From: Actinomycetota bacterium
GTDB taxonomy: Bacteria; Actinomycetota; Acidimicrobiia; Acidimicrobiales; Ilumatobacteraceae
Direction: 5' to 3'
Assembly (NCBI GenBank): GCA_009702045.1
Contig: WLIV01000001.1
Location: 62,001-126,000, forward strand
DNA: 64,000 bases
Below the pieces are notes generated by a model that saw nothing but the letters and a program-made list of their open reading frames with translations, made no database searches and had not been told where the DNA came from. Below are positions 25,890 through 34,540 of the stretch, one piece after another; within the stretch, counting starts at the first letter, position 1; the number at the start of each line of letters is the position of its first letter. The translations under genes were made by a program, and so were the position numbers.

Positions 25890-26029
25890 CCGTTCTCCTG
25901 TTGGCCGCGTGTTCGAGCAGTGGTGAGTCGGTGGCCGTCCCGATGGTGGAAGGTCCGATCACCGGCGGCTGCCCAAGGCAGACGCACCCAGTCACACGAC
26001 ACCGAGCCCGACCCAGGTTGATCGCGTAG
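25862..26029 (+). pseudogene. Truncated lipoprotein N-terminus (possible alpha/beta-hydrolase-domain protein remnant)
   Basis: A 55-codon frame starts with a good lipoprotein signal peptide (MRRRTLLLTTVLLLAACSSS) and then VAVPMVEGPITGG, which resembles the opening of secreted alpha/beta-hydrolase-domain proteins (VxGPITGG). After this the sequence becomes Arg/Pro-rich and stops, so the domain is missing. It overlaps the end of the SDR remnant on the other strand, marking a rearrangement junction. It might instead be a short genuine lipoprotein. Confidence 0.45.
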
Positions 26030-26072
26030 GGCTCGCTAGGGGAGCGATGACCGCAGGAGCGCGCTGCGGAGG

Positions 26073-26855
26073 GTGGGCGATTCCGAAAGCTTCGTCAAGG
26101 CCGTTCAAGGGCACTGGCCGGTCGTCCGATGCACGTGCATGAGGCAGATGCAAGGGTTGACGCCGCGGCTGCCCGACCTCGAGTCGGGTGGACCGCCGAG
26201 TTCGAATACGAAGCTGACCTATCACGACGCCCTGCGCGCGGCGAACGAGCTGCACTGGGCCCGCATGGCGGACGGCAACCGACGGCACCGTGTGAGTGCT
26301 GCCTCAGCGGGTGGGTTCTTGGTATTCGCCGGTCTGGTGGCGGGCTTGGTCGTTGCCGGCCATGCGATGTGGTCGAACGCTGGCAGGGCCGCGAACGACG
26401 GGACCGCGGTGGGGTCCGTGATGTTCAGCGTGACGCTGCCTGCCCCGGCGGTGCGTACTGATAATCGCGAGGTGGTCCTCGGTACTCAGACCCAGGTGTC
26501 CAGGTGGACCGCGTCGACAGCTGATGCGGCGCTGACGGTGTCGACGATCGACACGGACTTCATCTTCCCCGGCGAGGCCGCAGATCCGACTCGGGCCGCT
26601 GCCATGTTGGAGGAGATGCAGCGGGCGGTGGTCGCTGATGTTGCCCAACGCTCGGTCGGTACCGTGGCAGCAACGGCGAGCTTGCAACTGCACGGTCGGT
26701 CAGCGCTGCAGAACCTGGTGACCGCAGGCGGTGTGCAGACGTCGGTGACGACTGCGATGCACGGATCGATCCTGGTGTCCGTCATTTGCGAAGGCACCTC
26801 AGCTGACCTGCCGACCGAGTGCCGGGCCGTGCTGGATTCGCTGACCTTCCGCTGA
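26073..26855 (+). CDS. Hypothetical membrane-anchored protein
   Basis: A 260-residue protein I do not recognise. A short cytoplasmic region (LTYHDALRAANELHWARMAD, about 48-67) precedes one transmembrane helix (about 80-100); the rest is extracytoplasmic, with an FSVTLPAP strand and alternating beta/alpha sequence and one late Cys pair (VICEGTSADLPTECRAVL). The GTG at 26073 directly follows GGAGG with too short a gap; ATG codons at 26139 or 26148 are alternative starts. It may be co-transcribed with the next small membrane protein. Confidence 0.5.
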   Translation: MGDSESFVKAVQGHWPVVRCTCMRQMQGLTPRLPDLESGGPPSSNTKLTYHDALRAANELHWARMADGNRRHRVSAASAGGFLVFAGLVAGLVVAGHAMWSNAGRAANDGTAVGSVMFSVTLPAPAVRTDNREVVLGTQTQVSRWTASTADAALTVSTIDTDFIFPGEAADPTRAAAMLEEMQRAVVADVAQRSVGTVAATASLQLHGRSALQNLVTAGGVQTSVTTAMHGSILVSVICEGTSADLPTECRAVLDSLTFR

Positions 26856-26892
26856 GCCGGTCGGTGTTACGAGGCTGTGGCAACCTGTAGCG

Positions 26893-27186
26893 ATGCACGA
26901 GCAATGGCAGCCCGTCAAGACGCCACCGAAACCGACGTTCCAAGAGTTGACGCAACCGGCGCGGGCATCCCGCCGAGCAGCGGCAGAGCGGCGGAGGGTC
27001 AGCCGGCGCGCTCGCTCTCGGCTGTTGCTGATCCTTGTGTGCGTGCCGCTGATCATCGGATCAGCCGTTGGTGGCTACTTCGTGACCGGGCGGCTCCGCG
27101 ATCACCCGAGCAGTCGCGATACGCCCGCGAACAACGGCGTATCCCCTGCCTCATCGAGCAACCCACGCGAGACAGCGACGCCCTGA
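26893..27186 (+). CDS. Small single-pass membrane protein, unknown function
   Basis: A 97-residue frame with a basic N-terminus (RRAAAERRRVSRRARSR), one strong helix (LLLILVCVPLIIGSAVGGYF, about 44-63) and a polar Ser/Pro-rich tail. This inside-positive single-pass layout is protein-like, but no family is recognised and the start lacks a ribosome site. Confidence 0.4.
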   Translation: MHEQWQPVKTPPKPTFQELTQPARASRRAAAERRRVSRRARSRLLLILVCVPLIIGSAVGGYFVTGRLRDHPSSRDTPANNGVSPASSSNPRETATP

Positions 27187-27246
27187 GCTGTGGGCACTGG
27201 CGTCGCGTCAAGCACGATGTGCCGCCCTGCGGGGGATGTGCTACGC

Positions 27247-28134
27247 ATGGCCGTCATGAAGGCAACCCATATCGAGTGCACCGGTGGTAATGGCGTGCGA
27301 CTGGTGGCCGACGCGTACGGCGACCCGGCGAACCCGACCGTGCTGCTGCTGCACGGTGGCGGTCAGAACCGGCACTCGTGGGGCGGTACGGCAGCGAAAC
27401 TCGCCGGAGGCGGGCTGTACGCGGTGAGTGCGGATATGCGCGGTCACGGCGACAGTGGATGGGATCCCTTTGGTGACTACGGCATGGGTGTGCTGCGCGC
27501 AGACGTCGAGGCGTGGTGCACCTTGCTCGGCCGACCAGCGCTGGTGGGTGCCTCGATGGGTGGTATGGCCGGTCTGCGAACCGAAGGTCAGCGTTCCATG
27601 GAAGGCCTTCCGCCCGCTGCGAGGGCGCTGGTAATGGTCGATATCGCTCATCGTTCCGAGCCGGACGGTGTGCAGCGCATTGTCGACTTCATGACGGGTC
27701 GGCCTGAGGGCTACACCTCATTGGAGGAAGCCGCCGACGCGGTCGCGGGGTACCTGCCGCACCGCCCGCGACCCAACATCGAAGGCCTTGCCCGCAACCT
27801 GCGGGTGGGTGACGACGGTCGCTACAGATGGCACTGGGACCCGGCGTTCATGGATCTCGCCACGCGCGGCCGAATCAGCACTGCTCACAACGACAACGAA
27901 GCCCACGCGCGCGCCCTGCATCTGCCGGTGCTGTTGGTGCGCGGGCGGATGAGTGATGTCGTCAGCGAAGAGGCCGCCCAAGAGTTCCTTACGTTGGTGC
28001 CACAAGCCGAGTACGTCGACGTCGGGGGCGCCCACCACATGGTGGCTGGCGACCGCAACGACGCGTTCACCGACCCGGTGGTGGAGTTCCTGCACCGGGT
28101 GCTGGTGCTCCCCGCTGGCGAGCGTCGTGAATGA
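27247..28134 (+). CDS. Alpha/beta hydrolase
   Basis: A 295-residue alpha/beta hydrolase. [15 protein letters not shown] (oxyanion loop, about 36-50), [11 protein letters not shown], nucleophile elbow GASMGG, and the late GRMSDVVS Asp and [10 protein letters not shown] His make the full triad. The [10 protein letters not shown] pattern is common in actinobacterial epoxide-hydrolase/esterase-like proteins; the substrate is unknown. The ATG at 27247 (MAVMKATH) is preferred; 27256 is an alternative. Its stop overlaps the start of pgi. Confidence 0.8.
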   Translation: MAVMKATHIECTGGNGVRLVADAYGDPANPTVLLLHGGGQNRHSWGGTAAKLAGGGLYAVSADMRGHGDSGWDPFGDYGMGVLRADVEAWCTLLGRPALVGASMGGMAGLRTEGQRSMEGLPPAARALVMVDIAHRSEPDGVQRIVDFMTGRPEGYTSLEEAADAVAGYLPHRPRPNIEGLARNLRVGDDGRYRWHWDPAFMDLATRGRISTAHNDNEAHARALHLPVLLVRGRMSDVVSEEAAQEFLTLVPQAEYVDVGGAHHMVAGDRNDAFTDPVVEFLHRVLVLPAGERRE

Positions 28135-29738
28135 TGGACATCTCGACCACCCCCGAGTGGGCTGCGCTGCAGGCCACACTCGCACCAGCCCATCTGCGCA
28201 CCCTCTTCGCCGCCGACCCGGGTCGCGCCGAGCGTTACGTCGTGCAGGTGGCCGACTTGCGTGTGGACTACTCCAAACATTTGGTCGACGAGGGTGTGAT
28301 GGCTGCACTGCTTGCCGTCGCCGAGGTCGCTGGGGTCGCGTCACAACGTGATGCGATGTTCGCGGGTGAACAGGTGAACACCACCGAGCAGCGCGCAGTG
28401 CTGCACACCGCGCTCCGTGCACCGCGTTCGGTGACGGTGCTCGTCGACGGACACGATGTGGTTCCCGACGTACACGAGGTACTCGACCGGATGGCAACGT
28501 TCGCAGACAGGGTGCGCAGCGGCGAGTGGCGGGGTGCCACCGGTGAGCGAATCCGCACGATCGTGAACATCGGCATCGGTGGCAGCGATCTCGGGCCGGC
28601 GATGGCATACCTGGCGACCGAGGCCTTCGGTCAGCCAGGATTGTCGTGCCGCTTCGTCAGCAACGTCGACGGTGCCGACATCCACTCGAACCTGGTGGAT
28701 CTCGAGCCGGCCACGACGCTCATCGTGGTCAGCTCGAAGACGTTCACGACGATCGAGACGATCACGAATGCCATTGAGGCTCGACGCTGGCTGACGGCTT
28801 CGCTCGGTGCGGCAGCGGTGTCGAAGCACTTCGTCGCCGTGAGCACGAACGCGGCGGCGGTGACTGCGTTCGGCATTGACACGACCAACATGTTCGGATT
28901 CTGGGACTGGGTGGGCGGCCGCTACTCGGTCGATTCGGCGATTGGCCTGTCGCTGATGCTGTCGATCGGACCCGATGGGTTCCGCGAGTTCCTCGCCGGG
29001 TTCCACGCCGTGGATCGGCACTTCTGCACGGCGCCATTCACCGAGAACGCCCCGGTGCTGATGGCGTTGCTGGGCATCTGGTACCACAACGTGCTGGGCG
29101 CCGAGACGAAGGCAGTGTTGCCCTACGCGCACGAGTTGCGCCGGTTCACCGCCTATCTGCAGCAACTCGACATGGAGAGCAACGGAAAGCGCGTGAGGAT
29201 CGACGGCGGTGATGTTGCCATCAGCACCGGCCCGGTGATCTGGGGCGAACCTGGTACGAACGGGCAACACGCGTTCTACCAGTTGCTGCACCAGGGGACC
29301 CGACTGGTGCCGGTCGACTTCATCGGCTTCGCGCAACCCAACCATTCGTTGCTCGCGCAGCATGATCTGCTCATGTCGAACCTGTTCGCCCAGGGTGAGG
29401 CGCTCGCCTTCGGTAAGACACTCGATGAAGTGCTGGCAGAGGGTATTCCTCTACACCAACAGCCGCATCGGGTCTTCCCCGGAAACCGTCCCAGCTCGAC
29501 GATCCTGGCCCCACGCCTCACCCCAGGCGTGCTGGGTCAACTCATCGCGCTGTACGAACACATCGTCTTCGTGCAAGGAGTCATCTGGGGGGTGAACAGC
29601 TTCGACCAGTGGGGGGTGGAGCTCGGCAAAGTGCTCGCCAACAAGATCACGCCGGAACTCAGCGAGCTCGGCGAGCTTCAGCACGACTCGGGTACGAATG
29701 CACTCATCGAGTGGTACCGGGCACACCGCGGTGGGTGA
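28131..29738 (+). CDS. pgi: Glucose-6-phosphate isomerase
   Basis: Interconverts glucose 6-phosphate and fructose 6-phosphate in glycolysis and gluconeogenesis. The 535-residue protein has the N-terminal [13 protein letters not shown] (about 145-157), [29 protein letters not shown], the QLDMESNGK catalytic region and [16 protein letters not shown], all typical of the long bacterial Pgi type, and ends near [10 protein letters not shown]. Tandem ATG codons at 28131 and 28134 overlap the upstream TGA, so translation is coupled to the hydrolase gene. Converges with the methyltransferase 9 nt away. Confidence 0.95.
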   Translation: MMDISTTPEWAALQATLAPAHLRTLFAADPGRAERYVVQVADLRVDYSKHLVDEGVMAALLAVAEVAGVASQRDAMFAGEQVNTTEQRAVLHTALRAPRSVTVLVDGHDVVPDVHEVLDRMATFADRVRSGEWRGATGERIRTIVNIGIGGSDLGPAMAYLATEAFGQPGLSCRFVSNVDGADIHSNLVDLEPATTLIVVSSKTFTTIETITNAIEARRWLTASLGAAAVSKHFVAVSTNAAAVTAFGIDTTNMFGFWDWVGGRYSVDSAIGLSLMLSIGPDGFREFLAGFHAVDRHFCTAPFTENAPVLMALLGIWYHNVLGAETKAVLPYAHELRRFTAYLQQLDMESNGKRVRIDGGDVAISTGPVIWGEPGTNGQHAFYQLLHQGTRLVPVDFIGFAQPNHSLLAQHDLLMSNLFAQGEALAFGKTLDEVLAEGIPLHQQPHRVFPGNRPSSTILAPRLTPGVLGQLIALYEHIVFVQGVIWGVNSFDQWGVELGKVLANKITPELSELGELQHDSGTNALIEWYRAHRGG

Positions 29739-29747
29739 CCCGGTGGC

Positions 29748-30983
29748 TCACGGAACGCGAGCGAAAACTGCCTTGAGATACGCACCCTGCGGGAAACCGA
29801 TCGGGTGATCGACCGGATGGCTGGTGCGACGCCACTCGTCCAGCGGTCGACCGGCACGCGCTGCCGCGTGCGACACCGTGAGGTGGAACTCGTCGGCCGT
29901 GACGCGACTGCTGCACGACGCCTGCACGTAGAGACCGCCCGGCTTCACGAGCCGCACGGCCTTCTCGGTGAGAATCGCGTATGAGGCAAGGGCCCGGTCG
30001 ACGCTGGTCTGTCGCGGAGTGAACGACGGGGGATCGATGACCACGATGTCGAACCGTTCGCCGTTGCGCCACAGTCGCTCGAGCACCTCATAGGCGTCGC
30101 CGACCATCGGGCGGTACTTGCACGCCGCCACGTTGGGGACGCTGACATTGTGTTGCAGGTTGCGCTCGGCGACGGAAAGTGTCGGCTCGCTGATGTCGAC
30201 CGCCACCACTTCGGTGGCGCCGCCAGCCGCGGCATGAACGGTGAAGCCGCCGGTGGCCGCGAACATGTCGAGCATCTTGGCGCCCTCGGCCTGGGTGCCG
30301 ACGAGCACGCGGTTCTCGCGCTGGTCGAGGAAGTAACCGGTCTTCTGACCACGGATCACATCAGCCTCGAACGTCAGCCCCGCCTCGCGGAACAGGACAG
30401 GTTCGGTGGGCGCCGTGCCCAATAGTGCATCGCCCTCCTCCAACCCGTGCAACAGCGCCTTCTCCACGTTGCGGGCGTGGCGCAGCACCAGTGCATCGGG
30501 GTGGAACACATCGTTGATCGCTGGGACCAGATCGTTCAGGTGCGGCACCCAGATCGCGTTGTAGATCTTCAGCACCATCGTGCCCGCGTAGTGGTCCAGC
30601 ACGATGCCGGGCATCTCGTCGTTCTCGCCGTTAATGCAGCGATAGCCCGTGGTATCGCCACGTTCGATCAGCTTTGAGCGAAACTCCAGAGCGGTCTGCA
30701 GCTTCCCCATCCAGAACGCGCGGTCGACGGTGGTGGGCTTGCCCCGATGCACGATCTTGATGCGGATTGGGCTGTCAGGGTCGTAGAGGCCGATGGCCAC
30801 GAACTTGCGGTCGTCATCGAAGATCACGGCGAGATCGCCGGACACGCCCTCGCCCTTGATCGACAGGATCGAGTTCTCGTACACCCACGGGTGGCCGGAG
30901 CGGATGCCACGCAGGGCCTCCGCGGTCACTCGCACGGCGAGGCGGGTGGCCGACGGCCGGGGGAGTCGGTGTGCGGAAGTCAC
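29748..30983 (-). CDS. Class I SAM-dependent rRNA methyltransferase (RlmI-like)
   Basis: A 411-residue protein of the RlmI/YccW family, which makes m5C in 23S rRNA (position 1962 in E. coli). It has an N-terminal PUA-like part (LRGIRSGHPWVYENSI, about 27-42), a central EEHUD-like domain, and a Rossmann methyltransferase with DMFAATGGFTVHAAAGGA, VVAVDIS, VIDPPSFTPR and YVQASCSSRV, where DPPSF and the CS pair form the catalytic site. The GTG at 30983 gives a plausible start. A longer frame upstream would run through the divergent dehydrogenase gene and is rejected. Confidence 0.85.
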   Translation of the reverse strand: MTSAHRLPRPSATRLAVRVTAEALRGIRSGHPWVYENSILSIKGEGVSGDLAVIFDDDRKFVAIGLYDPDSPIRIKIVHRGKPTTVDRAFWMGKLQTALEFRSKLIERGDTTGYRCINGENDEMPGIVLDHYAGTMVLKIYNAIWVPHLNDLVPAINDVFHPDALVLRHARNVEKALLHGLEEGDALLGTAPTEPVLFREAGLTFEADVIRGQKTGYFLDQRENRVLVGTQAEGAKMLDMFAATGGFTVHAAAGGATEVVAVDISEPTLSVAERNLQHNVSVPNVAACKYRPMVGDAYEVLERLWRNGERFDIVVIDPPSFTPRQTSVDRALASYAILTEKAVRLVKPGGLYVQASCSSRVTADEFHLTVSHAAARAGRPLDEWRRTSHPVDHPIGFPQGAYLKAVFARVP

Positions 30984-31043
30984 ACGGCAAGGGTACGGGA
31001 GATGCGGTCTACCACCTCGCCGATGGGGCAGAGTGGTGACTGT

Positions 31044-31922
31044 ATGAGCGACGTGCAGCAAGAGATCCAGCGAGTCGGTGTGGTCGGTGCGGGCCTGATG
31101 GGATCCGGCGTCGCCGAAGTGTGTGCCCGAGCAGGCCTCGATGTGACCGTGCTCGAGGTCAGCCCGGAGGCGTGCGAACGCGGACGTGGCCGCCTGATCG
31201 GCAGCCTCGACCGGGGTGTGCGCAACGGCAAACTCACCGAGGAAGCCCGCGATGTCGCAGTGGCCCATCTCTCGTTCACCACCGACTTCGCCGAGCTCGG
31301 CGATCGTCAACTGGTGGTGGAGGCAGTGATCGAGGACGAGGCACTGAAGACCAACATCTTCCGCAAGCTCGACGCCGCGCTCGTCGATCCATTGGCCATC
31401 CTCGCCAGCAACACGAGCTCCATCCCGATCATGAAGCTGGGTATTGCCACCCAGCGCCCCGAGCAGGTCATCGGCATCCACTTCTTCAACCCGGTGCCGG
31501 TGCTGCGACTCGTGGAAGTGGTCACTTCGTTGCTCACCTCGCCCGACACCATCGCTCGTGCCAACTCGTTCGCCACCGACACGTTGCACAAGCGTGTGAT
31601 CCGCAGCCAAGACCGTGCCGGTTTCGTGGTGAACGCGTTGCTGATCCCCTACATCCTGTCGGCGATCAGAATGATGGAGTCCGGTTTCGCCACGGCCGAC
31701 GACATCGATGCCGGCATGGTCGAAGGCTGTAACCACCCGATGGGCCCGCTCCACTTGGCCGACCTGATCGGTCTTGACACGACGATGGCGGTCGCCGACA
31801 GTCTGTACAAGGAGTTCAAGGAGCCGCTGTACGCACCACCGCCGCTGTTGTCTCGCATGGTGGAGGCAGGTTTGTTGGGCCGCAAGTCGGGCCGCGGGTT
31901 CTACGACTATCAGGCGCGCTGA
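31044..31922 (+). CDS. 3-hydroxybutyryl-CoA / 3-hydroxyacyl-CoA dehydrogenase
   Basis: A 292-residue NAD(P)-dependent dehydrogenase oxidising or reducing the 3-hydroxyl of short acyl-CoA esters (Hbd/FadB2 type). The Rossmann motif VGVVGAGLMGSG (about 11-22), VVEAVIED, SNTSSIPI, catalytic His in GIHFFNPVPV and GRKSGRGFYDY at the end are all present. Length is normal for the single-domain enzyme. It is immediately followed (0 nt) by the PafB-like gene, so the three genes 31044-33787 form a transcription unit although the function differs. Confidence 0.92.
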   Translation: MSDVQQEIQRVGVVGAGLMGSGVAEVCARAGLDVTVLEVSPEACERGRGRLIGSLDRGVRNGKLTEEARDVAVAHLSFTTDFAELGDRQLVVEAVIEDEALKTNIFRKLDAALVDPLAILASNTSSIPIMKLGIATQRPEQVIGIHFFNPVPVLRLVEVVTSLLTSPDTIARANSFATDTLHKRVIRSQDRAGFVVNALLIPYILSAIRMMESGFATADDIDAGMVEGCNHPMGPLHLADLIGLDTTMAVADSLYKEFKEPLYAPPPLLSRMVEAGLLGRKSGRGFYDYQAR

Positions 31923-32846
31923 ATGGCCGACGCGCTCGAGCGGATCACCAACCTGGTCGCACTGCTGATGGCGACGCGCTCGCCCCTCACGCAGGAGCAG
32001 ATCGCGAACGAGTTGGCAGGTCAATACCCGGTGGGTGACGCGGCGCAGCGTGGTGCATTCGAGCGCGACAAAGCGCTGCTACGCGAGATCGGTGTTCCCA
32101 TCGAGAGCGAAGTGCTCGCAGGGAGCGATGCGGGGAAGACGGCGTACCGGATCGATCGTGGTCGTTATGAGCTCGCCGATCTGCATCTCGAGGCCGATGA
32201 GCGCGCAGCGCTGCAACTCGCGGTGGCTGCGGCACGCTTGGCCGACGCGCAGTTCGGGCTGTTGAAGCTCGGGGGCGAGCGGAGTTCGTCACCGGTGGTG
32301 ATGGCGAACATCCCCGATCTTCCGGCGTTGCCCGTGTTGCGTGAGTCCACAGCTTCCCGAGCAGAGGTGTCCTTCGACTATCGAGGTACGACGCGCACGC
32401 TGCACCCGTACTCGCTGTTGCTGCGCGAGCGTTACTGGTACGTCATCGGTCACGACCTTGGTCACGGTGAAGTGCGCACCTACCGTGTCGATCGCATCGA
32501 GGGGTCGGTGACAGTGGGGGCCACGCACGCGTTCGAACGCCCCGCTGGCTTCGACCCGCGTGCCACGTTCCCACTCGACCCGAAGTTGATCGGCGACGAG
32601 CCCACTGCGCGGGCACAGGTGCTGGTGGATGCGCCTCGGGCAGAGATGGTGGTGCGCGAACTCGGGGACGAGGCGGTGCTGTCGCGTCGACCGGATGGGG
32701 CGGTGGTCGTGGAAGTTCCGTGCGCCAACCTCGACGCGTTCCGTTCGTGGCTGTTCGGGCTGGGCGCTCACGCCGAGGTGTTGTCGCCCGTCGACGTACG
32801 TGACGACGTGGTGCGGTGGGTCGCGGCAATGGTGGGTCCGAGATGA
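31923..32846 (+). CDS. pafB: WYL-domain transcriptional regulator, PafB-like
   Basis: A 307-residue protein: N-terminal winged helix-turn-helix (about 3-65, LERITNLVALLMAT and TQEQIANELAGQY), then a WYL domain (about 140-215, with RERYWYVIGHDLGHGEVRTY and RVDRIE) and a WCX extension (about 225-300). In mycobacteria PafB and PafC form a heteromeric activator of the LexA/RecA-independent DNA-damage response. The pairing with a second WYL protein through a 4-nt overlap and the leading ERITNLVALL sequence support PafB identity. No pafA or pup gene is in the window. Confidence 0.82.
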   Translation: MADALERITNLVALLMATRSPLTQEQIANELAGQYPVGDAAQRGAFERDKALLREIGVPIESEVLAGSDAGKTAYRIDRGRYELADLHLEADERAALQLAVAAARLADAQFGLLKLGGERSSSPVVMANIPDLPALPVLRESTASRAEVSFDYRGTTRTLHPYSLLLRERYWYVIGHDLGHGEVRTYRVDRIEGSVTVGATHAFERPAGFDPRATFPLDPKLIGDEPTARAQVLVDAPRAEMVVRELGDEAVLSRRPDGAVVVEVPCANLDAFRSWLFGLGAHAEVLSPVDVRDDVVRWVAAMVGPR

Positions 32847-33787
32847 CCCCACGTCGAGGGCCGCGACCGACGATCGACCGCGTACGTCGACTGCTGGTGA
32901 TGCTGCCGTGGCTGATGGAGCGCGGGGAGGTCACGGTGGCGGAGGCTGCTGCCCGTTTCGAGCTCACCGAACAGGACCTCGTTCGCGACCTGGAGCTGGC
33001 CGCGATGTGCGGACTGCCACCGTTCGTGGACGAGATGGTCGATGTGTTCATCGACGAAGGCATCATCTTCACGGGTGTGCCCAGGCTGTTCACCAAGGCG
33101 TTGCGACTGACGGCCCCGGAGGGGTTCGCGCTGTTGGCAGCGGCACGAGTGGCAATGGAGATTCCTGGCGGCGAGAGCGACGGGGCGTTGGCGCGGGCGC
33201 TGGCGAAGTTGGCCGCAGCGTTGGGTGACGATGGTCTGGTCGTGGAAACTCCGGCTCCGGCGCTGGCCGAGTTGGTGACGTCGGCGGCCGATGAGGGCGC
33301 CCGCTTGCACATCACCTATTGGTCGGCGCACACCGACCTGCGCCGCGAACGTGAGATCTCGCCCCGAGTCGTATTCGTCGATCGCGGTTCGTGGTACGTC
33401 ATCGCCGACGATCACCTCAGTGGCGAAGAACGCACGTTCCGCATCGACCGCATTGAGCGAGCCGAGCGCACGGGCATCATCGACGCGCCTCGCGATGTCT
33501 CGGCGCCGGCCATCGACTCGTGGTTCGCCGACGCCGATCTGCCGACCGCCGTGCTGCACGTGCCTGCATCGGGCAAGTGGGTGGCCGAGCGGTACCCCAC
33601 CACGTCGGTGACGCCGGACGGAGCTGGTTGGCTGATCGAGGTGACGGTGGCGAGCGAAGGTTGGCTGCGCGACCTGTTGCTGCGCCTCGGTGCCCAAGCC
33701 ACCGTGGTGTCGCCGCCGGAGTGGAGCGGTCTCGGTGCCGACGCGGCGGCCGAACTGCTGAGTCGCTACGAGGCCAGCCGAGCCTGA
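32843..33787 (+). CDS. pafC: WYL-domain transcriptional regulator, PafC-like
   Basis: A 314-residue partner of the preceding regulator, with the same layout: HTH region (about 10-65, RRLLVMLPWLMERGEVTVAE), WYL domain (about 150-215, PRVVFVDRGSWYVIADDHLSGEERTFRIDR in pieces) and WCX tail. The opening RVRRLLVMLPWL is typical of PafC. The ATG overlaps the pafB stop (ATGA), so equal synthesis of the two subunits is expected. Its last 22 nt overlap the convergent exonuclease gene. Confidence 0.82.
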   Translation: MTPRRGPRPTIDRVRRLLVMLPWLMERGEVTVAEAAARFELTEQDLVRDLELAAMCGLPPFVDEMVDVFIDEGIIFTGVPRLFTKALRLTAPEGFALLAAARVAMEIPGGESDGALARALAKLAAALGDDGLVVETPAPALAELVTSAADEGARLHITYWSAHTDLRREREISPRVVFVDRGSWYVIADDHLSGEERTFRIDRIERAERTGIIDAPRDVSAPAIDSWFADADLPTAVLHVPASGKWVAERYPTTSVTPDGAGWLIEVTVASEGWLRDLLLRLGAQATVVSPPEWSGLGADAAAELLSRYEASRA

Positions 33788-34398
33788 CCTTCGCGCCGCG
33801 TTCGCAGGGTGTGCACAGGGAGTTGATCGACGGTGACGATGCCGTGCGCCCGCAGCAGGTGGGGCAACACGGCGGCGGTGGCATCTGCATCGGCCAGTGC
33901 GTCGTGTGGCCGGGTGAGATCCACCCCGTAGCGCTCGCACAGATCGGCGAGCCGGTGCGAGTGCTGTCGCTGCGGGTCGAGGCGACGCGACAGACGCAGC
34001 GTGCAGAGCACCTCGCCGATCGGCAGTTCGACGCCAGCGCGTTCAGCCGCCTTGTGCAGGAAGGCGACATCGAACTCGGCGTTGTGAGCTACGAATCGCG
34101 CGCCGTCGAGCCGGTGGGCAAGTTCGGTGAGTACATCGCGAGCGGGGGGTGCAGCGCGCAGGTCTCGTCGGTGGATACCGTGCAAACCGGTGGGGCCGAC
34201 GCGGTACCACCAGCGAAACCGTGGCGCGAGCAGGCTGGAGTAGCGGTCGAGCACGGCGCCCTCGCCGTCGATGATGACGACTCCTATCTGCAGGACGTGG
34301 TGGCGTTGCAGAGACAGCCCGGACGTCTCGACATCGACGACGGCGAAGCGCTGGGTGCTGACCGGCTGGGGCACGTGGGCAGACACATTCTCTGACAC
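33766..34398 (-). CDS. DEDDh 3'-5' exonuclease (DNA polymerase III epsilon-like)
   Basis: A 210-residue RNase-T/DnaQ-fold exonuclease. The catalytic residues are seen as DVETSG (Asp22, Glu24; ExoI), HNAEFDVAFL (ExoII Asp) and the ExoIII His/Asp in RPHDALADADAT. It lacks a long C-terminal region for polymerase binding, so a stand-alone repair exonuclease is as likely as a proofreading subunit. The GTG at 34398 has TAGGGT 6 nt upstream. It converges on pafC with a 22-nt overlap, placing two damage-response functions side by side. Confidence 0.85.
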   Translation of the reverse strand: MSENVSAHVPQPVSTQRFAVVDVETSGLSLQRHHVLQIGVVIIDGEGAVLDRYSSLLAPRFRWWYRVGPTGLHGIHRRDLRAAPPARDVLTELAHRLDGARFVAHNAEFDVAFLHKAAERAGVELPIGEVLCTLRLSRRLDPQRQHSHRLADLCERYGVDLTRPHDALADADATAAVLPHLLRAHGIVTVDQLPVHTLRTRREGQARLAS

Positions 34399-34404
34399 GA
34401 CGTC

Positions 34405-34410
34405 ACCCTA
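34405..34410 (-). promoter_or_regulatory. Predicted -10 element, leaderless promoter of the DEDDh exonuclease
   Basis: On the minus strand TAGGGT lies 6 nt before the GTG at 34398. No ribosome site is present. Confidence 0.4.
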
Positions 34411-34425
34411 GGCGAGGGGTGTGAC

Positions 34426-34464
34426 ACGGCTCAGTTCAGTACGCAGTGGCGTACGGTGAGCCGT
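34426..34464 (-). terminator. Two-tier hairpin downstream of the molybdopterin oxidoreductase
   Basis: Outer arms ACGGCTCA (34426-34433) and TGAGCCGT (34457-34464) and inner arms GTACGC (34439-34444) and GCGTAC (34449-34454) are both perfect, with an AGTG loop. It lies 77 nt past the oxidoreductase stop and before the exonuclease promoter. No T-tract follows, so termination is inferred. Confidence 0.45.
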
Positions 34465-34540
34465 CTCAGTTCCTGTCGCGCACGGACCACGGAGGTCCCG
34501 CGGCCCGTGTGTGACCGAATGCCGAGGTGGTGGGCCTGCC

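Noticed and set aside
29748-32024. A 758-codon reading of the RlmI-like gene extending upstream to 32024
   Set aside because: The extension is antisense to the hydroxyacyl-CoA dehydrogenase and has no protein-like pattern; the PUA domain begins close to 30983.
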